Source: Candidatus Bathyarchaeota archaeon (GTDB lineage Archaea > Thermoproteota > Bathyarchaeia > TCS64). Taken from it: a stretch of 16,626 bases of DNA. Of the stretch, positions 6,174 through 13,447 are shown piece after piece; position 1 is the first letter of the stretch, and every line of letters starts with the position of its first letter. Location of the stretch: positions 1 through 16,626 of the forward strand of contig JAFGTA010000107.1 in the NCBI GenBank assembly GCA_016934355.1. Reading direction: 5' to 3'. The notes under the pieces are model-generated. The model saw nothing but the letters and a program-made list of their open reading frames with translations. It was not told the DNA's origin and did no database searches. The position numbers and the translations under genes are program-made.

Positions 6174-6731
6174 CTACGGCGGGGACTCCGGCACTATGAT
6201 TTTGAACTCGTAGAAGCTGGATAACCCGGTGTCGTCAACGACCGTCACCCTGAGACCATATTCCCCAGGAATATCCGGCACGAAAGCCGGCGTGTACCCG
6301 AACGACGGGACCAGTGTAGCCGTCGAACCCGGCGGCACCGTGTAGAACTTCGTGTTCAGGTCGATCGCCTGACTCATGCCGTACACCGCCACGTCCTCGT
6401 CGTACACCGTGATCTCCATCACCGCCATCTCGCCCACCCCGGGGACCATAGGGTTACATGTCACCCCCAGCACCACGGGGGCGTTAAACCCTACTCCCCC
6501 AGGCACTACAGGCGACAGCAACGCGATGATCGTGTCCAGCTTGGCGTCTATGGAAGACACCGCCTCCAGTATCAGCTGCAGCGGCTCAGGGCCCTGCTTC
6601 ATCACACCGAAGGGAAGCGTAACCAACAGACCTAAGGCGACCAAAGCCGCCAGACCAACATATACCCTCTTACTCAACAAACTCTTCTTCTCCAAGCGCG
6701 AGCGCGCACCCGAAGAACGCGCAGCCAACAT
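6174..6731 (-). CDS. Single-pass membrane or secreted protein with Ig-like outer domain, function unknown
   Basis: 185 residues. A strongly basic N-terminus (1-22, with five Arg and three Lys) is followed by one hydrophobic helix at about 23-44, then an amphipathic helix (about 49-72) and a beta-rich domain (about 80-185). That domain has the pattern of an Ig-like or CARDB-type fold, with VPDIPGEYGLRVTVVDDTG near the end resembling the final strands of such domains (ExYxLxVTVxD). The positive-inside rule puts the beta domain outside the cell, anchored or released. The final residues are Pro-rich and no sorting signal is visible. It lies downstream of ileS on the same strand, but a T7 tract and about 200 bases separate them, so it is probably an independent unit. 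No function recognised. Confidence 0.75.
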   Translation of the reverse strand: MLAARSSGARSRLEKKSLLSKRVYVGLAALVALGLLVTLPFGVMKQGPEPLQLILEAVSSIDAKLDTIIALLSPVVPGGVGFNAPVVLGVTCNPMVPGVGEMAVMEITVYDEDVAVYGMSQAIDLNTKFYTVPPGSTATLVPSFGYTPAFVPDIPGEYGLRVTVVDDTGLSSFYEFKIIVPESPP

Positions 6732-6892
6732 TAATGCAGTTGTTTACCTTCAACAGACAATATCACGGCGCAACGAAACGAAAAAGCTATCAACAAAATG
6801 CATCGAACAAGCAATCCCACAAAAACAGACAAATATTTCTATAAAAACAAGGTCAGGCCGCAGAGAAGCCGCCCAAAAATTTTTTCGTAATA

Positions 6893-6909
6893 TTGCAGGT
6901 AACCTGCAA
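6893..6909. repeat. Perfect 8+8 inverted repeat around one base
   Basis: TTGCAGGT (6893-6900), one A, then ACCTGCAA (6902-6909). It lies between the 3' end of ileS and the membrane-protein gene. The one-base centre is too tight for an RNA hairpin loop, so a DNA site for a dimeric protein is more likely. Nothing is known of the binder. Confidence 0.5.
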
Positions 6910-6922
6910 CAAGCAAAGCCCT

Positions 6923-6929
6923 AAAAAAA
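6923..6929 (-). terminator. T7 tract after ileS
   Basis: Seven T on the minus strand beginning seven bases after the ileS TAG (6936-6938). A likely archaeal oligo-T terminator. Confidence 0.5.
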
Positions 6930-6935
6930 TGTGGG

Positions 6936-9900
6936 CTACCTCTTCGCGACGCCCAGCCTCACAGCCAGTCCATCGATCACGTACTCCCTCACGGCGGTGC
7001 CCCTCGGAGCCTCGCCCCTCACAAGCTCCACGCTCAGCGTCTCAGCCATGATGTACTCGGACTCCTCCGCGAACACCTCCTCCACCGCCTCGTCACCCAC
7101 ATAGTAGGTTACGATGGAGTCGTCGATGTCGAAGTCCACCTCCTTCCGCAGTGCCTGAATCCGGCGCACCACGTCCCGGGCGAGCCCCTCACTCTCTAAG
7201 CCCCCCGTGATCACGGTGTAGACCCCTACAAGGATCCCATGGTCCTCCACCACCGAGTAATCCGTCTGGGGCACCGACACCAGCTCCACCTCCTCCGGCA
7301 GCACCTCCACCGGAGAGCCATCCACCATCACGGTAACAGGCTCACCTACTCCAAGAGACAACGCCTCCTCGGACCCCAGCGCCCTCACAGCCTCCGCCAC
7401 CCGCGGAAACATCCTGCCATGCTTACGGCCCAGCTTCGCAGGCACCGGGTCAACCGTCAGGCTCTGGAGAAGCCCCCGGTCCGTGGACGCCCTGATCCTC
7501 TTAACGTTAAGCTCCTCCCGGACAAGGTCGCTGACCCTCCGGAACCTCGGCAGATCCTCCTCAGGCAGCACGACGACCGCCTCACCCAGAGGCTGCCGCA
7601 GCTTGATGCCGCACTGGCTACGAGCCGCCCTACCCATGCTGCTGAGATCCATGGCGAGATCCATCTCAGCCATCAACTCCAAGTCCATCAGCGACGCGTC
7701 CGCCTCCGGCCACCTGCAGTGGTGAACACTCTCAGGCACTCCCGGCACCACAGGCTTCACCATCCTCTGGTACAGCGCCTCCGAGAGATGCGGCGTGAAC
7801 GGCGCCATGAGGCTGACCACAGTCCTCAGACACCTATACAGGGTGCTGTACGCCGCACGCTTCTCGTCGTCCGCCTCGGTCCTCCAGAACCTACGGCGAC
7901 TCCTGCGAACATACCACCTACTCAAAACGTCCACGAACCTGTCGATAACGGTACACGCCGTGTAGGCGTCGTAGCCGTTCAGCGCCTCTGTGGCTGCCTC
8001 CACCGTCTGGTTCAGCTTCCCCAGTATCCACCTGTCGAGGGGCGCAAGCTTCTCCGCCTCCTGGTCAGGGGTCCAGCCGTCCAGGGACGCGTACTGGTAG
8101 AAGAAGTTGTAGACGTTGAGCAGCGTCATGAAGAAGAGGCGCCGCACCTCGTTGGCCCGCGTGTAGCCGAACAGCAGGTTGTTCTCGGGCTTAGTCGACA
8201 TAGCGATCCACCTGATAACGTCGGCGCCCATGGACTCCGCGGCGTCGTCGAACCAGATGGCGTTACCCCAGCTCTTATGCATCTCACTCCCGTCCTCGGC
8301 CAGCACCTGACCGTGCCCCAAGCACACCTCGTACGGGGTCCGCCTCGCCAGTATGGTGCTCTCCGCCAGCATAGCGTAGAACCAGTTCCTGAACTGCCCA
8401 GGGAACGACTCGGTGATGAAGTCGGCGGGGAACCACTTCTCCCAGTAGTCCCTGTCCTGCCTGTACTGCATGGTGCTGAACCCGACGATGCCGGCGTCCA
8501 GCCACGGGTTACCCACCTCGGTGACCCGTGTGGCGACTCCGCCGCACTTCTCGCATCTGATCTTGACCGCGTCTATGAAGGGTCGGTGTGGGCTGTGCCC
8601 CTCGAACTCTTCCCACCCCTCGACGGCCCGCTCCTGTAGCTCCTCCCTGCTTCCTATGACGTCCCACCAGCCGCACTTGCATCTCCAGATGGGGAGCGCG
8701 AGCCCGTAGTACCGCTTCTTGCTTATCATCCAATCGTCCATGTTGCGGAGCCAGTCCAGCTCCCGCTTCAGCCCGAACTCGGGTTTCCACTGGACATCCA
8801 TCGCGCTGTCCATAATCTGGTACCGGAGGTTCTCGTCCTTCTCCTCCTCGGAGACCTCCTCGAGGGGCTTATCCAGCTTCTCCCCCATGTCGATGAACCA
8901 CTCGCTGACGTGCCTGAACACAAGCTCAGAGCCGCAGCGCCAGCAAACAGGGTACCTGTGAGTATACTTCTGGGTCCTGTACAGCAGGTCCTTCTTCCTG
9001 AGGTCGTCGAATATAGGCTCAGCGGAGTCGTAGACATGCATCCCCGATAGCCACCCATAGCCGTCGATTATGACGCCGAAGTCGTCCAGAGGCGCCGGGG
9101 CCGGTAGACCGTACTTCTTCCCCAGAATCAGGTCCTCCTTGCCCGCGCCGGGGGCGATGTGCACTATGCCGGTGCCCTCCTCCTCGCCGACGTCCTCCCA
9201 CATTATGACCCTGTGGGCTTCCGGGACCCCCATCTTCTCGATGAGCGGCAGCTCGTCGAAGGGCCCGCTGTACCGCCAACCATCCATCTCGGCTCCCGAT
9301 AGCTCGTCGAGAACCTCGACGTTCTTCTGATCCTGAATCGCGGACTTTAAGGCGCCCTTGCTGAGGTAGATCACCTCGTCCCTGTACCTGATCTTGACGT
9401 AGGTGAGGTCGGGGTGAACAGCCGCAGCCACGTTGCTGGTCAGCGTCCACGGCGTCGTCGTCCAGATGAGAAGCGAGCCCTCTCTGTCCCTCAGCCTGAA
9501 CAGCACGTAGACGCTCGTATGGGTGAGCTCCCTGTACCCCTCGGTCACTATCTCGTGCTGGCTGATCCCCGTGCTGCACCTTGGGCACCAAGGCATCGCG
9601 TCGGCGCCGTTGTAAATCCAGCCGCGCTCGTGGCAGCTCTTCAGCGCAGCCCAGATCATGTAGTTGTTCTCGTCGCTGAAAGTGTAGTAGCTGCCGCCCA
9701 GCTCGGGCATCCCGAGGTTACCCACAAGCCACTCGGCGGAGCCCGTGACCGGACCCCTTGAGCCGACGTACGTGGTCTCCTCCATGGGGTTCTCCATGGC
9801 GTCCGACAGCTTCCTGAGCTCCTCAGGGCTGTTCCAGTCGGTCCACATGCCCAGCCTTATCGACTGCTCGGTCTGGATGGCCGAGTACTTGAGCACCCTC

Positions 9901-10274
9901 TGCTTGCACCTCTTAACGAACTCTGCGAGCCCGTATGCCTCGATGTCAAGCTTCGACTTGAAGCCGAGCTCCTTCTCGACCTCCACCTCCACCCAGAGAC
10001 CCTGGCAGTCGAAGCCGTTCTGGTTCCTGACCTCGTAGCCGCGCATGAAACGGTAGCGGGCGAAGAGGTCCTTGTAGGTGCGGCCCCACGCGTGGTGGAC
10101 GCCCATGGGGTTGTTCGCAGTTATAGGCCCGTCGATGAAGGTCCAGTGGGGCCTGTCCTCGGTCTCCTGTATCTCGACCCGCTTCCAGTACGCGTCGGTG
10201 TCCTTCCAGTACTTCTGTATCTCGCGCTCAAGCGCCGGTATGTCGACCTTGCTGTCTAAAGCCTTGTAGCTCAT
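6936..10274 (-). CDS. ileS: Isoleucyl-tRNA synthetase, unusual subtype
   Basis: 1112 residues, in the range of the long IleS forms. It charges tRNA-Ile in the cytosol. The HIGH motif region reads NNPMGVHHAWG (54-64), with HHAW in place of HIGH, and the KMSKS loop reads EMHKS (664-668, Lys667 kept). Editing (CP1) domain landmarks are present: LLIWTTTPWTLTSN and GTGIVHIAPGAGKED. Zinc-type Cys pairs occur in CPRC, CWRCGSEL, CKCGWW and CEKCGG. VGNPWLDAGIVGFS corresponds to the substrate-binding region and a tRNA anticodon-binding domain plus a C-terminal domain follow. I recall closely similar NNPMGVHHAWGRT forms from Chloroflexi-like bacteria, so lateral transfer is possible. The start is supported by GGAGG (10285-10281) six bases before ATG 10274. 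The coding strand is G-rich, unlike the right-hand operon. Confidence 0.95.
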   Translation of the reverse strand: MSYKALDSKVDIPALEREIQKYWKDTDAYWKRVEIQETEDRPHWTFIDGPITANNPMGVHHAWGRTYKDLFARYRFMRGYEVRNQNGFDCQGLWVEVEVEKELGFKSKLDIEAYGLAEFVKRCKQRVLKYSAIQTEQSIRLGMWTDWNSPEELRKLSDAMENPMEETTYVGSRGPVTGSAEWLVGNLGMPELGGSYYTFSDENNYMIWAALKSCHERGWIYNGADAMPWCPRCSTGISQHEIVTEGYRELTHTSVYVLFRLRDREGSLLIWTTTPWTLTSNVAAAVHPDLTYVKIRYRDEVIYLSKGALKSAIQDQKNVEVLDELSGAEMDGWRYSGPFDELPLIEKMGVPEAHRVIMWEDVGEEEGTGIVHIAPGAGKEDLILGKKYGLPAPAPLDDFGVIIDGYGWLSGMHVYDSAEPIFDDLRKKDLLYRTQKYTHRYPVCWRCGSELVFRHVSEWFIDMGEKLDKPLEEVSEEEKDENLRYQIMDSAMDVQWKPEFGLKRELDWLRNMDDWMISKKRYYGLALPIWRCKCGWWDVIGSREELQERAVEGWEEFEGHSPHRPFIDAVKIRCEKCGGVATRVTEVGNPWLDAGIVGFSTMQYRQDRDYWEKWFPADFITESFPGQFRNWFYAMLAESTILARRTPYEVCLGHGQVLAEDGSEMHKSWGNAIWFDDAAESMGADVIRWIAMSTKPENNLLFGYTRANEVRRLFFMTLLNVYNFFYQYASLDGWTPDQEAEKLAPLDRWILGKLNQTVEAATEALNGYDAYTACTVIDRFVDVLSRWYVRRSRRRFWRTEADDEKRAAYSTLYRCLRTVVSLMAPFTPHLSEALYQRMVKPVVPGVPESVHHCRWPEADASLMDLELMAEMDLAMDLSSMGRAARSQCGIKLRQPLGEAVVVLPEEDLPRFRRVSDLVREELNVKRIRASTDRGLLQSLTVDPVPAKLGRKHGRMFPRVAEAVRALGSEEALSLGVGEPVTVMVDGSPVEVLPEEVELVSVPQTDYSVVEDHGILVGVYTVITGGLESEGLARDVVRRIQALRKEVDFDIDDSIVTYYVGDEAVEEVFAEESEYIMAETLSVELVRGEAPRGTAVREYVIDGLAVRLGVAKR

Positions 10275-10478
10275 GGATGCCCTCCGAGAAAATCTTGATC
10301 AACGCTTATAATGGTGTCCTGCGGCGGCCTAGCACAGAATTTTGTAGTCACCGGACACCTAAAGCACCGCAAATAAGGGCTTAGCCAGTGAATAAAAACG
10401 TATTGGGCACCCACGCGGCAGCAAAGTGGATTTCGATAATGTTAATTATCCTATGTCTTTCATTGATGCGGTGATTAA
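10275..10478. promoter_or_regulatory. Divergent control region of ileS and the aminotransferase
   Basis: Toward ileS: ATTATAAG (10312-10305, minus) is a TATA candidate and GGAGG sits six bases before the ATG. GGTGTCC (10313-10319) and GGACACC (10353-10359) are inverted copies. A further AT-rich box (TTTTTATTC, about 10398-10390, minus) could give a longer leader holding both arms. Toward the aminotransferase: GATAAT (10435-10440), GTTA, ATTATC (10445-10450) is a perfect dyad over the TATA-like element, and GGTGAT (10470-10475) is a Shine-Dalgarno match three bases before TTG 10479. Roles are inferred. Confidence 0.45.
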
Positions 10479-11630
10479 TTGAAGAACGAACGGGAACTAC
10501 TGATGATCCCCGGACCCACAATCGTATCGCCGAGGGTCCTGAGGGCGTTAGCCAAGCCCATCCTAAGCCACGTCAGCAGCGAGTTCGTGGACGGCTACGC
10601 CGAGGCACTCGCACTCCAGAAGAAGCTCTTCAAGACAGAGGGCACCCCATTTCTGCTCGCGGGCAGCGGCACCCTAGGCATGGAGGCAGCCATCGCCAAC
10701 CTCATGGAGAAGGGCGACAAGGTGCTCTGCGTCGAGAACGGCTACTTCGGCGAGAAGTGGGAGGAGATCGTCGAGACCCACGGCGGCGTCGTGGACAGGC
10801 TCAGGTTCAACTGGGGCGACCCCGTCGACGTCAAGATGGTCAAGGAGAAGCTGGGCAGCAACGAATACAAGCTGTTCACCGTCGAGCATGTCGACACCAG
10901 CACCGGCATCTATAACCCCCTCAAGAAGATCGGTGAGCTGCGCAAGGACACCGACGCCCTGTACGTAGTCGACAGCGTCTGCGGGCTAGGCGGCATGCCC
11001 CTCAAGATGGACGAGTGGAACATCAACTACTGCCTCACGGGCAGCCAGAAGGCGCTTGGCGCGCCGCCGGGCATCAGCCTGTTCAGCCTCAACGACGAGG
11101 CGTGGCAGACAGTCGAGAAACGCAAGACCCCGCCGAGTGACTACTACGTCAACCTCAAACGCTGGAAGCCGATAATGGACCAGCCTAGGGGCTACTTCGC
11201 GACACCCGCCACCGGGCTGGTGATGGGGATGCTTGAGAGTCTCAGGATGATCTTCGAGGAGGGTCTGGAGGCGCGGTGGAAGCGCCACGAGACCTTCGCC
11301 AAGGCGTTCCAGGCGGGTATAAAGGCGCTCGGATTCGGCAGCTTCCCCGCAGAAGGGTACAACGCCCACACTCTTTCGGTTCCCAAGATACCGGAGGGGG
11401 TGGACGACGCCAAGATGAGGACCACCATGTACCAGAAGTACGGAGTCATCATCGCGGGGGGCCTCGGGAAGCTGGGCGGCAAGACCGTAAGAGTCGGCCA
11501 CATGGGCAACGACACGGTGAACGACCTCGTAGCCACCATGGGAGCCATGGAGATGTCACTGGCCGAACAGGGATACGTAGACGATCTCGGCAAAGCCGTC
11601 GGCGCCATGATGAAGGTTTTCGCTAAATAA
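10479..11630 (+). CDS. Class V aminotransferase, serine/alanine-glyoxylate type
   Basis: 383 residues. A fold-type I PLP enzyme of the serine-pyruvate / alanine-glyoxylate aminotransferase group, moving an amino group from serine, alanine or similar donors to glyoxylate or pyruvate. Evidence: IPGPT (10-14) with the following P...LRALAKP...H block, the PLP phosphate loop GSGTLGMEAAIANL (about 62-75), VVDSVCGLGG with Asp165 for the pyridine nitrogen, TGSQKALG with Lys191 as the Schiff-base lysine, and VRVGHMGN near the C-terminus with the carboxylate-binding Arg. Full length and intact. The TTG start is chosen because GGTGAT lies just before it and the protein then begins as relatives do. It might also be ureidoglycine- or phosphoserine-linked; sequence alone does not decide. 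A T-rich tract follows the stop. Confidence 0.93.
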   Translation: MKNERELLMIPGPTIVSPRVLRALAKPILSHVSSEFVDGYAEALALQKKLFKTEGTPFLLAGSGTLGMEAAIANLMEKGDKVLCVENGYFGEKWEEIVETHGGVVDRLRFNWGDPVDVKMVKEKLGSNEYKLFTVEHVDTSTGIYNPLKKIGELRKDTDALYVVDSVCGLGGMPLKMDEWNINYCLTGSQKALGAPPGISLFSLNDEAWQTVEKRKTPPSDYYVNLKRWKPIMDQPRGYFATPATGLVMGMLESLRMIFEEGLEARWKRHETFAKAFQAGIKALGFGSFPAEGYNAHTLSVPKIPEGVDDAKMRTTMYQKYGVIIAGGLGKLGGKTVRVGHMGNDTVNDLVATMGAMEMSLAEQGYVDDLGKAVGAMMKVFAK

Positions 11631-11637
11631 AACCACC

Positions 11638-11655
11638 TTTTATTTTTTTTTATTA
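11638..11655 (+). terminator. T-rich terminator after the aminotransferase
   Basis: A run of T with single A interruptions (TTTTATTTTTTTTTATTA) begins eight bases after the TAA. This is a typical archaeal oligo-T terminator. The remaining bases to 11734 contain weak overlapping stems (CTGAG/CTCAG and CCTGA/TCAGG) near the end of the convergent M20 gene. Confidence 0.65.
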
Positions 11656-11734
11656 TAACAAAAAGAACCTCGGAAAATTGATCTCTGAGCCTGAATGGAA
11701 ATCTCAGGAAGATATCAATATTGGGAGGTTGGAC

Positions 11735-13048
11735 CTATTTCACTAGGTCCTGCATGAACTCCGCGTATTTCTCGCTCTGGGTGACTGGCTTGAACTCGGC
11801 CATGATCTCCTTGGCTTTCTTCGCGTCGTCGTAGAGCAGATCGATGACTGATAACGCTATCACCTTCGCCGGCACGATGTACTGCTTCACGGGGTCAACG
11901 ATCTTCAGATCGACGCTGTGAAGCGATCCCTCTGTGCCTATCATGGATACGCCGGAGGTGGGCATGATGCAGCTGTAGTCTCCCATGTCTGAGCTGCCTG
12001 TCCCGTGTTCTCCCAGTTTGATCTCCTTCTCCCCGTAGAGTTCCTTGGCGGTTTCGATGAGCACGTTGTCGAGGTTGTCGTCGCTCTTGAACGGCATATA
12101 GCCGGGGTGATCAAGTATATTGACCTCTGCGCCGACGGCCATAGCCCCCGCGCGTAGCGCATTGTTCACCTTGGTGTTGGCGTCCTTGATGGCCTCTACT
12201 GTTCTACCCCTGACGTAGCTCTCCATACGCACGTCGGCAGGTACATTGTTGACGATCTCGCCGCCCTTTGTGATTATGGGGTGTACCCTGATGGTGTCCT
12301 CGTCTTTGAAGGTCTCGCGGTTGGCGTGTATACCCATGAGTCCAACCATTGCCGCGTTCAGCGCGTTGATGCCCTTGTCGGGTGCGCCTCCCGCGTGTGA
12401 CTCTTTTCCGATATAGTGGACGAGTTTCCCGATGAAGCCGTTGCTGCTGCCCATCATGCCTACGAGTTCATCTTGGTCTTGCGTGCCGTGGCTGCAGATA
12501 CTGATGTCGATGTCATCCATGGCTCCGAGGCGGATGAACTCCTGTTTTCCGCCGAAGAACTCCAGCTTCCCCTCCTCCCTGAGCCGGTTACGGTAGTCGA
12601 TCTCGATGTACTCCTCGGCGGGGACCGCTATCATCACTATCTCGCCGTCAAGATACTCCTTGACTATTTCGAGCCCAAAGCCTGCCCCCAGCATGGCGGC
12701 TAGCTGACTGTGGTGGCAGCAGCCATGAACGTTACCCGTCTCAGGGTGAGCCTCGGGGTGCGCGGGTATGTGAAGCGCATCCAGCTCGCCTACTATAGCT
12801 ACCGCGGGTCTCGAGCCGTCGCCTTTGAGATAGGCTTTACTTCCTGTGATGGCGATCTCTTTCTTGTATTTCCAGTTCATTTCCTCGTACTTGGACTCCG
12901 TTAGTTTCGCTGTCTTGAACTCTTTGAATCCTAGCTCGGGGTATTTCCATATCGCCGTGGCGTACTCGATTATCTCGTCGGCTCTGGCATCGATCTCGGC
13001 TAGAACCTTTTCCTTCAATGCTTTTTTATCCAATGTAATCAAATTCAT
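11735..13048 (-). CDS. Divergent M20 family amidohydrolase
   Basis: 437 residues, of M20 family length. GELDAL (Asp90) and VPAEE (Glu145-Glu146) are standard. The Cys-Gly-His metal motif reads HGCCHH (108-113): Cys110 and His112 align with the usual ligands, Gly is replaced by Cys111 and the following Asn/Asp by His113. The segment between Asp90 and this motif is longer and His-rich (HIPAHPEAHPE, 93-103). GKESHAGGAPDKGINALNA (about 214-232) starts the dimerisation domain, GSSDMGD is the late M20D block and LHSVD lies near the expected C-terminal ligand. It probably cleaves an amide of an amino acid; the changed motif suggests a separate clade. Transcribed from its own promoter: TTTTAATTA (13069-13061) lies just before the ATG, with no Shine-Dalgarno sequence visible, so leaderless. 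Confidence 0.92.
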   Translation of the reverse strand: MNLITLDKKALKEKVLAEIDARADEIIEYATAIWKYPELGFKEFKTAKLTESKYEEMNWKYKKEIAITGSKAYLKGDGSRPAVAIVGELDALHIPAHPEAHPETGNVHGCCHHSQLAAMLGAGFGLEIVKEYLDGEIVMIAVPAEEYIEIDYRNRLREEGKLEFFGGKQEFIRLGAMDDIDISICSHGTQDQDELVGMMGSSNGFIGKLVHYIGKESHAGGAPDKGINALNAAMVGLMGIHANRETFKDEDTIRVHPIITKGGEIVNNVPADVRMESYVRGRTVEAIKDANTKVNNALRAGAMAVGAEVNILDHPGYMPFKSDDNLDNVLIETAKELYGEKEIKLGEHGTGSSDMGDYSCIMPTSGVSMIGTEGSLHSVDLKIVDPVKQYIVPAKVIALSVIDLLYDDAKKAKEIMAEFKPVTQSEKYAEFMQDLVK

Positions 13049-13102
13049 GGGGAGTTAAACTAATTAAAACTAATGATGGTAACAACCAGACTGAACTTCT
13101 AG

Positions 13103-13125
13103 AAAAAAAATTGCCCATATGGCAA
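13103..13125 (-). terminator. Hairpin followed by T8 on the minus strand
   Basis: On the minus strand TTGCC (13125-13121), ATATG loop, GGCAA (13115-13111), then eight T (13110-13103). It has the form of an intrinsic terminator, but no minus-strand gene lies upstream of it, so it may stop divergent transcripts from the TrmB promoter before they reach the M20 gene. Confidence 0.4.
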
Positions 13126-13161
13126 AGCCATCTACGCGGTGAATAAGGTATTCAGTGCAAG

Positions 13162-13238
13162 CTAACAATAAATTTTTTACACATGTTTCTAACAACATAT
13201 GCCTAACATCAATTTATCCGATTTTAGAGTTGCTAACA
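13162..13238 (+). repeat. Four CTAACA direct repeats
   Basis: Exact copies at 13162-13167, 13189-13194, 13203-13208 and 13233-13238; spacings are 27, 14 and 30 bases. Two share the longer form GCTAACA. Their position ahead of a TrmB-family gene makes them candidate operator half-sites, possibly for self-control. Chance occurrence in AT-rich DNA is not excluded. Confidence 0.4.
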
Positions 13239-13415
13239 TGGAAGGCTAGGACCGGGTTACACTTAGTTCGGTGAACTGCTTGAAGTTCAGCGAAGAACGA
13301 CCAAGACCCAAGGGTGTCACCAGAAAGAAGAAGGAAGAGGGGACATCAACTAGAAATAACGACTACCTAACAACCCACCGGGATCGACCTGACTTGTACA
13401 CCCGAGGGAAGAGGT

Positions 13416-13426
13416 CGCGCTTTAAA
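13416..13426 (+). promoter_or_regulatory. BRE/TATA element of the TrmB-ATPase operon
   Basis: CGCGCTTTAAAA with the TTTAAA core at 13421-13426, 22-27 bases before GTG 13448. This is the spacing of an archaeal leaderless promoter and supports that GTG as the translation start. Confidence 0.5.
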
Positions 13427-13447
13427 AACAAAAAAGAGTACGACAAC

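Larger units (their letters stand above)
13049..13447. other. Control region between the M20 gene and the TrmB operon
   Basis: About 400 bases if TrmB starts at 13448. It holds the M20 TATA box (13061-13069, minus), a minus-strand hairpin plus T8 (13103-13125), four CTAACA repeats (13162-13238), AT-rich boxes near 13170 and 13212, and a good BRE/TATA element at 13416-13426. The part from 13271 is open in the TrmB frame, but its 59 codons encode an almost purely polar, Lys/Arg-rich stretch with less C/G at third positions than the gene proper. Confidence 0.45.

Noticed and set aside
7239..8639. 466-codon open frame on the plus strand
   Set aside because: Fully antisense to ileS; its His/Arg/Pro-rich translation is a by-product of the G-rich ileS coding strand.
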